A DNA stretch of 63,795 nucleotides from the NCBI RefSeq assembly GCF_000828085.3, contig NZ_JXCA02000024.1, positions 488,715-552,509 of the forward strand, in the 5' to 3' direction. Each line of letters starts with the position of its first letter. The first letter of the stretch is position 1. The notes under the pieces were generated by a model. It was not told the origin of the DNA and ran no database searches. It worked only from the letters and a program-made list of their open reading frames with translations. This stretch comes from Scytonema tolypothrichoides VB-61278. Its GTDB lineage: Bacteria; Cyanobacteriota; Cyanobacteriia; Cyanobacteriales; Nostocaceae. A program made the position numbers and the translations under genes. This document shows, piece after piece, positions 35,632 to 43,664 of the stretch.

Positions 35632-35783
35632 ACTCGGTTCTAATGGGGGTCAGCCATTAGAGGTAACGGGGAAAGTCCGGTGTAAATCCGGCGCTGTCCC
35701 GCAACTGTAAAGGAGATAAGTGTCTCTCAGTCAGGATGCCCGCCGAAGTTAACTTGTCAGTTTTGCACGTCTGCGAGGTACAG
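35632..35783 (+). promoter_or_regulatory. Cobalamin (B12) riboswitch 1
   Basis: The sequence shows the conserved cobalamin riboswitch core: GGTAACGGGGAAAGTCCGGTG, AATCCGGCGCTGTCCCGCA, and a B12-box-like GTCAGGATGCCCGCCG. The P1/P2 opening CGGTTCTAATGGGGGTCAGCC is also present. Binding of adenosyl- or methylcobalamin normally represses the downstream genes. A 35-codon ORF begins at 35784 and a DUF1636 gene at 36112 lies in the same direction. Confidence 0.95.
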
Positions 35784-35891
35784 ATGAACAATAGCATGAA
35801 TGTTTCTACAAATTTATACAACCTGCCGACTTCACGCTCTTATAGTGGCAGAGATACGCTCAAAATTGTGGCTTGCTACAATCCGCACTGA
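35784..35891 (+). CDS. 35-codon ORF directly after riboswitch 1
   Basis: The frame starts MNNSMNVSTNLYNLPTSRS and ends at TGA 35889-35891. Its inner ATG at 35796 (MNVST) matches at nucleotide level the start of the ORF after riboswitch 2 (MNIPT), sharing the tract CTACAAA. It may be a leader peptide, the remnant of a cobalt-transport gene such as cbtB, or part of the riboswitch expression platform. The coding status is uncertain. Confidence 0.35.
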   Translation: MNNSMNVSTNLYNLPTSRSYSGRDTLKIVACYNPH

Positions 35892-36111
35892 TATACGATT
35901 AACTCACGGTAAAAACTACGACTCAAAATTACGACTCTAGGTATAGCTCTCATTCGTGCTAGTTTTTCTAGGCGTAAATATCTGTCCTGTTTATTGACTA
36001 TTGAGAACATTTCTAATAGTGAATTTGCACAAGTCTAAAGGCAGAATTTCGGCATTGGCAACACTGTGTGATATCTGCGGTTTGGACTTCCTTCTACACA
36101 CTTCAAAATCA

Positions 36112-36504
36112 ATGATCAACAAACAACATACTTTATTTGTTTGCACGACTTGTGCTAGTACCTGGCAAGACGGCAAGCGAGTTGGTGAAAGTGGTGGTGA
36201 ACAACTACTACACCGGCTTCAGGAACTTGCACAAAACTGGGAGTTGCAAAATAATTTCCCAATTCAGGGAGTTGAATGCATGAGTGCTTGTAGCCATTCT
36301 TGCGTCATTGCCTTTGCTGCGGAAGAAAAATTAACTTATCTCTTTGGCAATTTACCTGTTGATGGTAGCGCTGAAGCCATTCTGCAATGTGCCAGTCAAT
36401 ATTATACTAAACCCGATGGTTCACTACCTTGGTCAGAACGACCTGAACCACTCAAAAAGGGAATTTTGGCAAAGATTCCACCACTTAATAAGTGGGCGAA
36501 ATGA
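36112..36504 (+). CDS. DUF1636 metal-binding protein under B12 riboswitch control
   Basis: 130 residues starting MINKQHTLFVCTTCAS. ATG 36112 is preferred over the TTG at 36001, since the extra residues are not family-like. Cysteines lie in VCTTCAST (10-13) and GVECMSACSHSCVIAF (58-70), a thioredoxin-like 2Fe-2S or metal-binding arrangement. DUF1636 genes are often found with cobalt transport and B12 genes. The riboswitch and short ORF lie upstream, so it is probably repressed by cobalamin. The metE relic follows 218 bp downstream. Confidence 0.88.
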   Translation: MINKQHTLFVCTTCASTWQDGKRVGESGGEQLLHRLQELAQNWELQNNFPIQGVECMSACSHSCVIAFAAEEKLTYLFGNLPVDGSAEAILQCASQYYTKPDGSLPWSERPEPLKKGILAKIPPLNKWAK

Positions 36505-36722
36505 AACATAAATTGTTGTCTTTGAGGACTCACTAAAAGTTCTCAGTTTCCAATCCCTAGAGCGCCGGTACATTAATGCCAAAAACCCGGTTTATGTTGC
36601 TGACGCTAGACCGAGATTTCGTTATCTAAATGAAAATACACCGGGGTTTTCTATCACAATTAGTGAATACTGAATCGGTGTTCTAGTACCCAAATCATCA
36701 GTTTTAAAAAAAAGAGAAAATC

Positions 36723-36879
36723 ATGCAGATTCATAGTGCAACATTAGGCTATCCCCGTATTGGTAAAAACCGGGAAGTCAAATCAAATTGCTTTGGCGTT
36801 GCGGGATGAGGTAGCGGATTTGGAAGGTGCTGGTGCAAAAGTCATTCAAGTAGATGAACCAGCGCTACGTGAGGGGTAG
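36723..36879 (+). pseudogene. metE: metE relic (cobalamin-independent methionine synthase, both ends only)
   Basis: ATG 36723 begins [20 protein letters not shown], the characteristic N-terminus of MetE. The frame then shifts at about 36785 into [20 protein letters not shown] and [11 protein letters not shown], a C-terminal piece of MetE containing the conserved DEPALREG. A stop follows at 36877. About 700 residues between the two pieces are gone. MetE makes methionine without B12 and is a classic target of cobalamin riboswitches. The loss leaves methionine synthesis dependent on B12 or on a metE copy elsewhere. Confidence 0.88.
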
Positions 36880-37044
36880 GATACTCGCAACGCGGCGTAT
36901 GATAATATTCCCACGCTTCCAATAACTCTGAATTAAGCGGTTAACAGCTCAAATCAGCGGCGGCAGACAACCTCAAACTTGGCATAGCGGCTTTCGGCTG
37001 TCCGCTGCATTTGAATGTTAGACCATGATAACGACGTATTTTTC
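36880..37044. other. Spacer between metE relic and LysR gene
   Basis: 165 bp without a gene. The stretch GGCGGCAGACAACC ... CGGCTTTCGGCTGTCCGC contains short palindromic pieces. The 36505-36722 spacer before the relic holds an AAACCCGGT ... ACCGGGGTTT long-range inverted pair (36582-36651) that could terminate the DUF1636 transcript. Confidence 0.4.
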
Positions 37045-37986
37045 TTAACTCAAATTCGCTTGAGAAGGTTGTCCGTAGCCTGATACATAGGGATCGAGCT
37101 TAAACTCAGCAGCCAAAAAGTCAATAAAGCAATGTACCTTTGCTGATCGAAAGCGACCTCTTTGATGGAGGGCATAGATTGGCAGCAAAGTGGGTTGATA
37201 GTCTTTTAACACGACCTTAAGCTTCCCCTGATTGAGCATATCAACAAACAACCAGATGGGTGATACTGCAATTCCTAAACCTGATAAAACAGCTTCACGA
37301 ACTGCTGTTGAATTGTTGACTTGAAAATTGCCGTTCACGCTGACTTTTATCACCTTTTGTTCTTGCTGGAAATGCCACTCGTTGCCGGTTGTTAGTTGAG
37401 TGTAGACGATGCAATTGTGCTGTAACAAATCGTCCGGTGTTTGAGGTTCGCCTGCCTGCTCAAAGTAGGAAATAGAACCGATCGTGACGCGGCTTGTCAC
37501 GCCAATTTGCTGCGAAATCAGTGAAGTATCTTGAATGTTACCAATTCTGATGGATAGGTCAACACCTTCTTCAACCAGATTGATGAAGTGATCTGCCATG
37601 ATCAAATCGATCTTAATATCCGGATAGCGATCGAGAAATTGCTTCAAACGCGGCACAATTTGAAATTGCCCAAACGAAATCGGACAGCTCACCCGCAATA
37701 GACCTGAAGGCTTCTGTTGCCGTCCTACACTAGCTTCTGCTTCTGCTACCACTTCTAGAACTCGCTGGCAGTGCTGATAAAATTGCGCCCCTTCATCAGT
37801 CAGGTTGAGGCTGCGGGTTGATCGCATCAGCAGTTGTACTCCCAAGTGCTCTTCCAATGCTGCGATCTGCTTGCTGATCGTTGGCTGTGTCGTTTCCATT
37901 TCTCTAGCCACAGCGGAGAAACTACCAGCCTCCACCACTCGTGCAAACGTCTTCATGCATTCAACCCGATCCATAGCGTCAACCAT
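37045..37986 (-). CDS. LysR-family transcriptional regulator
   Basis: 313 residues. The N-terminal winged helix (MKTFARVVEAGSFSAVAREM, then TQPTISKQIAALEEHLGVQLL) is followed by a substrate-binding domain. It belongs to the large subgroup beginning MDRxxCMxxFxRVVE, so translation may start at the internal ATG 37974. It is transcribed away from the gene set at 38112-40170, the usual arrangement for a LysR regulator and its target. The effector is unknown. Confidence 0.93.
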   Translation of the reverse strand: MVDAMDRVECMKTFARVVEAGSFSAVAREMETTQPTISKQIAALEEHLGVQLLMRSTRSLNLTDEGAQFYQHCQRVLEVVAEAEASVGRQQKPSGLLRVSCPISFGQFQIVPRLKQFLDRYPDIKIDLIMADHFINLVEEGVDLSIRIGNIQDTSLISQQIGVTSRVTIGSISYFEQAGEPQTPDDLLQHNCIVYTQLTTGNEWHFQQEQKVIKVSVNGNFQVNNSTAVREAVLSGLGIAVSPIWLFVDMLNQGKLKVVLKDYQPTLLPIYALHQRGRFRSAKVHCFIDFLAAEFKLDPYVSGYGQPSQANLS

Positions 37987-38111
37987 TCCAGTTTGGAATA
38001 AATCATATTCTATTTTGCTGTCTTCTCAAACTATTTGAAATAAATCACCATGGTCATTACAGACACAAAGACATCCCGAACTCAATCCCTACAAAGTCAG
38101 GAGCCAGCGCG

Positions 38112-38363
38112 ATGATAACTAGTTCGTTATTCAAGTACTACGCACTCGACTGGCTTGCAATGGCGTTCTCCTTCGTTGCCGTCTATCTGCTGGGCAATCA
38201 AAAGCGAGTTGGCTTTGTCAGCTTTATGGTCGCCAATTTCTGTTGGGTTGTAGTTGGATTCATGGCAGATAGCATTGCCATTGCTATTGGCAACATCGGT
38301 TTTTTCTGTCTCAACTTGAGAGGTTTCTTGCGGTGGAGTAACGCTGCAAAACGGTCTCGTTAA
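38112..38363 (+). CDS. Small three-helix membrane protein
   Basis: 83 residues forming three hydrophobic helices (about 10-28, 35-52, 54-73) ending in RWSNAAKRSR. The pattern LDWLAMAFSFVAVYLLGNQKR and GNIGFFCLNLRGFLRW resembles half of a PnuC-like or SemiSWEET-type small transporter, but this is only a resemblance. GGAG lies 10 nt upstream of the ATG. It opens a plus-strand unit with the crotonase gene 30 bp away. Confidence 0.75.
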   Translation: MITSSLFKYYALDWLAMAFSFVAVYLLGNQKRVGFVSFMVANFCWVVVGFMADSIAIAIGNIGFFCLNLRGFLRWSNAAKRSR

Positions 38364-38393
38364 TCGGTATCACGAACATCTGGAGGTAAAATT

Positions 38394-39167
38394 ATGCAAT
38401 CCGTCATTGAACAGCCTGCTTATTTCACAAAGTACGAAAACCTGCACTTTTATCGCGATGAAAACGGCATTCTTGAAGTCAGAATGCATACGAATGGCGA
38501 ACCGCTTACCTTCACTGGAAAAACTCATAGAGAGTTTCCCGATGCCTTTTATGACATCAGCCGCGATCGCGATAATCGAGTTGTTATCCTCACAGGCACA
38601 GGCGATGCTTGGATGGCGCAAATTGATTTCAACAGTTTAGGAGATGTCACCAATCCCCGTGAGTGGGACAAAACATTTTGGGAAGGTAAAAAAGTGCTGC
38701 AAAATCTACTCGACATTGAGGTGCCAGTCATTTCTGCCGTCAATGGACCAGCACTGCTGCACACCGAATATATTTTGACAACTGATATTGTTCTCGCCTC
38801 CGAGACTGCCACATTCCAGGATATGCCACATTTGAATGCGGGAATTGTGCCTGGTGATGGGGTACATGTGCTGTGGCCTCTCGTTTTAGGCTCATCTCGT
38901 GGACGTTATTTCCTGCTGACTCAGGAGACGCTTACCGCCCAGCAAGCACATCAGTTAGGGGTGGTCAATGAAGTGCTGCCGCCTGATCGCCTGATGGAAC
39001 GAGCCTGGGAACTGGCTAGACAACTGGCAAAACAGCCCACGCTGAACTTACGCTATACCCGTGTTGCCCTGACCCAACGACTGAAGCGTCTGGTGAATGA
39101 AGGCATTGGCTATGGTCTTGCTCTAGAGGGCATTACGGCAACTGACCTCCGTAACGCTCAACAATAG
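38394..39167 (+). CDS. 6-oxocamphor hydrolase-like beta-diketone hydrolase (crotonase fold)
   Basis: 257 residues of the crotonase superfamily. It matches 6-oxocamphor hydrolase closely over its length, as I recall that protein. The five catalytic residues of the model enzyme (His45, His122, His145, Asp154, Glu244) correspond here to His45, His123, His146, Asp155 and Glu245. Motifs include VVILTGTGDAWM, VPVISAVNGPALLHTEY, DMPHLNAGIVPGDGVH and GSSRGRYFLLT. The model enzyme cleaves a C-C bond in a cyclic beta-diketone. GGAGG precedes the start. It shares a transcript direction with the small membrane protein upstream; two hairpins and an SDR gene follow. Confidence 0.88.
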   Translation: MQSVIEQPAYFTKYENLHFYRDENGILEVRMHTNGEPLTFTGKTHREFPDAFYDISRDRDNRVVILTGTGDAWMAQIDFNSLGDVTNPREWDKTFWEGKKVLQNLLDIEVPVISAVNGPALLHTEYILTTDIVLASETATFQDMPHLNAGIVPGDGVHVLWPLVLGSSRGRYFLLTQETLTAQQAHQLGVVNEVLPPDRLMERAWELARQLAKQPTLNLRYTRVALTQRLKRLVNEGIGYGLALEGITATDLRNAQQ

Positions 39168-39280
39168 ACTTCGTGGCAGTTGTCGGGAAAAGGGGAAGGT
39201 GGGGTTCCCTGTGGGAATAAGGGGCAGGGGGAAAGGTTCTGTATTTTCCCTTGACCCTTTAACCTTTACCCTTTACCCAC

Positions 39281-39350
39281 CAATGCGCAAAAAGCACTTT
39301 TGCGCATTGATCTAATAAAACCATACTTGGGCGTTCGACATGAACGCCCA
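39281..39350 (+). terminator. Two perfect hairpins between crotonase and SDR genes
   Basis: CAATGCGCAAAA, loop AGCAC, TTTTGCGCATTG (39281-39309), then TGGGCGTTC, loop GACAT, GAACGCCCA (39328-39350). The first could terminate the crotonase transcript. The second ends 28 bp before the SDR start and could be an operator or attenuator. Confidence 0.6.
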
Positions 39351-39378
39351 GTAACGACCTAATAGGAGGCGCGAATCG

Positions 39379-40170
39379 ATGAATACACCGTTTACTCAAA
39401 CACTCCGCGATCGCTGGACATTAACTGGAAAGAAAGCGCTGATTACTGGCGCTACCAAAGGAATTGGGCTAGTGATCGCTCAAGAATTTCTGGCATTGGG
39501 TGCAGAAGTAATGATTGTGGCTCGCAATTCAGAAGCCGTGCAACAGCAGCTTGAAGAATGGAAGCAGTTAGGCTTACCCGCTCATGGAATTGCTGCCGAT
39601 GTCGCACAATCGGCAGGGCGGCAGGCAATCTTCGACCAGGTTGTGCAAGTAATGGATGGATTAGATCTGCTAATCAATAACGTGGGAACCAACATCCGCA
39701 AGCCAGCTGTAAACTATACACCAGAGGAATATGAGTCAATTTTTCAAACCAATCTGACTTCAGTGTTTGAAATGTGTCGCCATGCTTATCCACTGCTCAA
39801 AGCAAGCGGTAACAGTAGCATTGTCAACATAGGTTCTGTGGCTGGCTTAGTCGCAATTCGGACGGGTGCTCCTTACGGCATGACCAAAGCGGCACTTGTG
39901 CAACTAACTCGCGCTTTGGCAGTCGAATGGGCAAACGATCACATTCGAGTTAATACGATTGCTCCCTGGTTCATTCGCACTCCACTAACAGAAGCTTTAT
40001 TAGATAATCCAGAGACGTTAGCTGCAATCATCGCACAAACTCCCATGAAACGAGTTGGCGACCCTCAAGAGATTGCAGGCTTAGCGGCGTTTCTCTGCAC
40101 ATCCAGCGCCTCTTACATCACGGGACAGTGCATTGCCGTAGATGGAGGTTTTTCAGCATTGGGCTTTTGA
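39379..40170 (+). CDS. SDR-family oxidoreductase (tropinone reductase-like)
   Basis: 263 residues. NADP-type Rossmann motif TGATKGIG near residues 24-31 with VARNSE after strand 2, NNVG near 96, the catalytic Ser in GSVAGLV and YGMTK near 170. The ending ITGQCIAVDGGFSA is typical of the tropinone-reductase/KR group. It probably reduces or oxidises a keto compound connected to the neighbouring hydrolase; this pairing is inference. AGGAGG precedes the ATG. Confidence 0.9.
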   Translation: MNTPFTQTLRDRWTLTGKKALITGATKGIGLVIAQEFLALGAEVMIVARNSEAVQQQLEEWKQLGLPAHGIAADVAQSAGRQAIFDQVVQVMDGLDLLINNVGTNIRKPAVNYTPEEYESIFQTNLTSVFEMCRHAYPLLKASGNSSIVNIGSVAGLVAIRTGAPYGMTKAALVQLTRALAVEWANDHIRVNTIAPWFIRTPLTEALLDNPETLAAIIAQTPMKRVGDPQEIAGLAAFLCTSSASYITGQCIAVDGGFSALGF

Positions 40171-40279
40171 GCAACTCCTGCAAAACCGATGCTCTCTACT
40201 TTAGCTTTAACGTTTCAAATGCATCTTTATAAAAGGATTCAAGTCACCTAAGGACCAAGATAAGCGGTGGCTAGTAACC

Positions 40280-40705
40280 TCAGCTGAAGTGGACAAAGGC
40301 TGCGCGGATCGCGATGAACCACACCGCGAGTGTGGCAAATAGGTAGAGGTAGAACCGAAGCATGATCAGATTGAATGTACAATGCACTGCGCTATGCAAT
40401 GTGCGAAATACAACAAATACCCATGCGGCGTTCACATACACTGCATCCACTTGCTTTGTGATGAACAGGTATAGCACGAGCGCATAAAAAAGTACCGGAA
40501 TCTCGAACAGGTTTTTTAGGTTATCTGATGGATTAGATACGTTTGGTGGGGAGATCTGCGCCAGTGTGCCAGGTGTAGCAAGGTCTTCCGGGCGAGTCTT
40601 TAGGCTTGTGATGAAACTGATCCGACGGATGTACATATACACCCAGACTAGGAGTGTCAGAAACACTGTTGCGAAGAAGGGATCAAAGATTGCATCCTGT
40701 GTCAT
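40280..40705 (-). CDS. MAPEG-family membrane protein
   Basis: 141 residues, four hydrophobic helices. The segment ISPPNVSNPSDNLKNLFEIP, followed by LFYAL and AWVFVVFRTLHSAVHC, is the conserved MAPEG signature (membrane-associated proteins in eicosanoid and glutathione metabolism). Bacterial members may conjugate glutathione to lipophilic substrates. The start lies 9 bp after the stop of the disrupted DUF6220 gene on the same strand, so they were probably an operon. Confidence 0.88.
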   Translation of the reverse strand: MTQDAIFDPFFATVFLTLLVWVYMYIRRISFITSLKTRPEDLATPGTLAQISPPNVSNPSDNLKNLFEIPVLFYALVLYLFITKQVDAVYVNAAWVFVVFRTLHSAVHCTFNLIMLRFYLYLFATLAVWFIAIRAAFVHFS

Positions 40706-40714
40706 TTCTACCTC

Positions 40715-41268
40715 TTAAACTTGCTCATTTTGCTGATGGGTGGGCGATAGACTGCGCCATACACGATGTACAACACTTGAAGAAACGTAGAGTAACGCAA
40801 ATCCAATTAAAGGATGTAGTACCTCTAGGTGTAAAGGACTTCTTAAATGAATGCTGCAAAATTGTAGTCCAAGCAGCACTGGTAGACTTGCGGTGAGACG
40901 TTGTATTTGGGGTGAGAATGGGGTGATGAACGACCATCCCAGTAATAGTAATGACAGTCCACTATATCCTCGGACTACTCACATCTTGCACCATTCTCAA
41001 CAAGACCTAAAAAACCAGGTTTATGAACGGCAAATAAAGGTTTGCAAGTGTCGTCATTCTCAATAAACCCGGTTTTTGACCTTGGTGCAAGATCTGATAC
41101 TAGCCAAACATGAATATCCCACCATGCAGGATTAACAAAGTAAGCGACTCCAACCGTTAATAATTGAGCAATCAAGCAGAGGTTAAAGACGACTGAAGTC
41201 GCATAAAAGCCGATTTGCATCGAACGGATGGGAGCGCGATCGCGATCAATTTCCGAATTGATGGTCAT
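40715..41268 (-). pseudogene. DUF6220-type membrane protein gene interrupted by a 122-bp insertion
   Basis: From ATG 41268 the frame encodes MTINSEIDRDRAPIRSMQIG and a membrane helix ending in NPAWWDIHVWLV. It is then broken at 41099 by a MITE-like element. Past the element, at 40976 and in another frame, the protein continues RGYSGLSLLLLGWSFITP and ends HQQNEQV at 40715. Precise removal of the element plus one CTA copy restores WLVRGYSG in frame. The family is a four-helix membrane protein of unknown function. Confidence 0.85.
40978..41099. mobile_element. MITE-like insertion (122 bp) with ATCTTGCACCA inverted ends
   Basis: CATCTTGCACCA at 40982-40993 is inverted as TGGTGCAAGAT at 41083-41093. 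CTA flanks both sides (40975-40977 and 41100-41102), a probable 3-bp target duplication. Related ends appear at 16932-17049 and 60050-60200. There is no transposase inside, so it must be moved in trans. Confidence 0.75.
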
Positions 41269-41359
41269 ATCAAGTGATTGTTAAGATTAAAGCTAATATA
41301 AGCTGAGTACAAATGATGCTTCTAGACCTTGATCGGGTACACTTGAGACCACTTGACTT

Positions 41360-42070
41360 ATGACTAGTTCTTTGGGATTTCTGTTTGAAGCCATCAACCA
41401 AGCTCATAGCGAACATGATCTGCGATTGCAAGTCGTGCCAAAAATTGGTGAGTATTTTGCAGCGAAACGATGGGGGATTTTTTTCTTCGACCAACTGCCC
41501 TTAACAGATCGCAATCTTCAGAAAATATTGAAAATTGCACTCTCAATCGAACATAATCCTTTGGCGCGTTATTTGGTGGAGCGTCATGCTCCTGTCCACG
41601 AAGCATTAGTGACATCACCGAAGGCTTGGAAATTAATCTGTCCCCGTCCGGATCATTGGCATGTGATGGCAGGACCAATCATAAATCGCGGTCAATTAGT
41701 GGGTGTAGTAGGCTGCACACGTGAAAAGTCAATGCCTGCCTTTGATGCCCAAAATCTAGTCGATTTGAGTGCCATCTGCTTGCACTTATCTGTTTGGGCT
41801 GCGACAGTGCGTTCACAAAGTGTTTCTGGAGGAAAATCGCTTCCCCCCTCCTTTAGAACCAATCGCTTAACGCCTCGTGAATTACAAATTGCACAGTTGG
41901 TTGCTTTGGGGCGAACTAACGCAGAAATTGGGACTGAACTTTGGATCACTGAAAATTCTGTTAAGCAAGCCTTAAAGCGAATGTTCCGTAAGCTTGAGGT
42001 TTCGTCGCGTGCACAGATGGTTGCACAACTTTTAGCTACCAGACATGTAGCAACTCAGGGCAAGCTTTGA
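41360..42070 (+). CDS. LuxR-family transcriptional regulator with GAF-like sensor
   Basis: 236 residues. Residues 1-155 form a GAF-like sensory domain (AKRWGIFFFDQLPL, then VMAGPIINRGQLVGVVGCTRE). The C-terminal helix-turn-helix of the LuxR/NarL type is LTPRELQIAQLVALGRTNAE and SVKQALKRMFRKLEVSSRAQ. No receiver domain is present, so signal input is through the GAF region. It is divergent from the DUF6220/MAPEG genes and precedes the second riboswitch. Confidence 0.9.
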   Translation: MTSSLGFLFEAINQAHSEHDLRLQVVPKIGEYFAAKRWGIFFFDQLPLTDRNLQKILKIALSIEHNPLARYLVERHAPVHEALVTSPKAWKLICPRPDHWHVMAGPIINRGQLVGVVGCTREKSMPAFDAQNLVDLSAICLHLSVWAATVRSQSVSGGKSLPPSFRTNRLTPRELQIAQLVALGRTNAEIGTELWITENSVKQALKRMFRKLEVSSRAQMVAQLLATRHVATQGKL

Positions 42071-42170
42071 TAAAGGATGAAACTTGCCCCGATTAATGAC
42101 GAATGCCAGTATAGATCGACCATTGATTTTCATGCAAGCAAACCACAGTTGTGTTAATATTCATATAAAT

Positions 42171-42320
42171 CTCGGTTCTAGTGGGAGAACAGCCACTAGA
42201 GGTAACGGGGAAAGTCCGGTGTGAATCCGGCGCTGTCCCGCAGCTGTAATCAAGGCCGGCCTTGTGAGTCAGAACGCCCGCCGAAGCTAACTTGTAAATT
42301 TTATACATCTGCGAGGCACA
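42171..42320 (+). promoter_or_regulatory. Cobalamin (B12) riboswitch 2
   Basis: The core matches riboswitch 1: GGTAACGGGGAAAGTCCGGTG, AATCCGGCGCTGTCCCGCA and ACGCCCGCCGAAGCTAACTT. A P13-like arm AAGGCCGGCCTT lies at 42252-42263. The element ends in CTGCGAGGCACAG, as in the first copy. The first ORF starts at 42334; the MPBQ/MSBQ methyltransferase and cobW follow. Confidence 0.95.
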
Positions 42321-42333
42321 GAACAGTATTTTT

Positions 42334-42441
42334 ATGAACATTCCTACAAAGACTAGGCTTTACATTCTCATAGATCCACATATCAAAACGCCACAGATTA
42401 CAACTTTCTATGAGACGGTAGGCGGTGAATTTGCGGTATAA
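42334..42441 (+). CDS. 35-codon ORF directly after riboswitch 2
   Basis: MNIPTKTRLYILIDPHIKTP continues to TAA 42439-42441. The opening ATGAACATTCCTACAAA resembles the inner start of the ORF after riboswitch 1. The coding status is uncertain: leader peptide, relic of a cobalt-transport gene, or expression platform. The rest of the spacer to 42637 has no gene. Confidence 0.35.
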   Translation: MNIPTKTRLYILIDPHIKTPQITTFYETVGGEFAV

Positions 42442-42637
42442 ATTGCGTCTTTAGAGGCAGCGATTGCCGGAGGCGCAGCTAGCTTAAGGCTTACGCTAAT
42501 TTTCTTTGGCGTGACTCTTCACAAAAAAATGGATACGCTGATTTGTTTGGCTAAAGTTCACGCTAAATAAATTTAACGTTTTGTTTTTCATTACAGTTAT
42601 AAATAGATGCGGTTTCCACAGTCAAGGGAGTTTTTAG

Positions 42638-43630
42638 ATGAACATTATCTGGCTGTTGTTGACGGTGGCGTTAGGGCTGGGGTTAATCTATATCTTTAGT
42701 GCCCGCCGCTACCAATCGAGTGATTCTGTTGCCAATGCTTACGATCAATGGACTCAAGATGGTATCCTTGAGTTTTATTGGGGAGAGCATATTCACCTTG
42801 GTCACTACGGTTCCCCCCCTCATCCCAAAGATTTCCGTGCCGCCAAGGTGGACTTTGTGCATGAGATGGTGCGTTGGGGTGGGTTGGATCGGCTGGCTGC
42901 TGGCACTACACTTTTGGATGTGGGTTGTGGCATTGGTGGCAGTAGTCGTATCCTAGCGCGGGACTATAGCTTTCGCGTTACAGGCATCACTATCAGCCCG
43001 GAACAGGTGAAACGGGCACAGGAATTGACCCCACCAGAAATTTCAGCCCAGTTTCAACAAGATGATGCGATGAATCTGTCTTTCCCAGATGCCAGTTTTG
43101 ATGTAGTGTGGTGTATCGAGGCGGGACCGCATATGCCGGATAAGGCGGTTTTTGCTAAAGAACTGTTGCGGGTACTCAAGCCAGGGGGAATCCTTGTCGT
43201 AGCAGATTGGAACCAGCGAGATGCCAGAAAGCAACCTTTGGTTTGGTGGGAAAGCTGGGTGATGCGGCAACTGCTAGATCAATGGGCACATCCTGAATTC
43301 GCCAGTATTGAAGGGTTTGCCGAACTTTTGCAGGCAACAGCCTTGACCGAAGGGGCAGTGATTACTGCCGACTGGACACACCAAACCCTACCATCTTGGC
43401 TTGATTCCATTTGGCAAGGGATCATTCGTCCCAAAGGTTTAGTAAGTTTTGGCCTACCCGGTTTCATCAAATCGCTGCGAGAAGTTCCTACCCTGCTGTT
43501 GATGCGTTTGGCCTTTGGCGTTGGCTTGTGCCGCTTTGGTATGTTTCGGGCAGTACGGTGTAAGCAGATCCTCTCCAGTTCATCTAGTTTTCGGGATGAA
43601 AAATCCCCTTCCATATCACCAGCAAATTAG
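42638..43630 (+). CDS. MPBQ/MSBQ methyltransferase (tocopherol and plastoquinone synthesis)
   Basis: 330 residues. An N-terminal membrane helix (IWLLLTVALGLGLIYIFSA) is followed by a class I SAM-dependent domain with YQSSDSVANAYDQWTQDGIL, LLDVGCGIGGSSRILARDY and CIEAGPHMPDKAVFAKELL. The match to Synechocystis sll0418, as I recall it, is very close across the whole length. The enzyme methylates 2-methyl-6-phytylbenzoquinol and the solanesyl analogue at the envelope or thylakoid membrane. AGGGAG precedes the ATG. It lies between riboswitch 2 and cobW, an unexpected partner for B12 control; whether the riboswitch governs it is inference. Confidence 0.92.
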   Translation: MNIIWLLLTVALGLGLIYIFSARRYQSSDSVANAYDQWTQDGILEFYWGEHIHLGHYGSPPHPKDFRAAKVDFVHEMVRWGGLDRLAAGTTLLDVGCGIGGSSRILARDYSFRVTGITISPEQVKRAQELTPPEISAQFQQDDAMNLSFPDASFDVVWCIEAGPHMPDKAVFAKELLRVLKPGGILVVADWNQRDARKQPLVWWESWVMRQLLDQWAHPEFASIEGFAELLQATALTEGAVITADWTHQTLPSWLDSIWQGIIRPKGLVSFGLPGFIKSLREVPTLLLMRLAFGVGLCRFGMFRAVRCKQILSSSSSFRDEKSPSISPAN

Positions 43631-43664
43631 TCAGTTTTCGCACAGTCAGCAAGGTTGGACTTCT

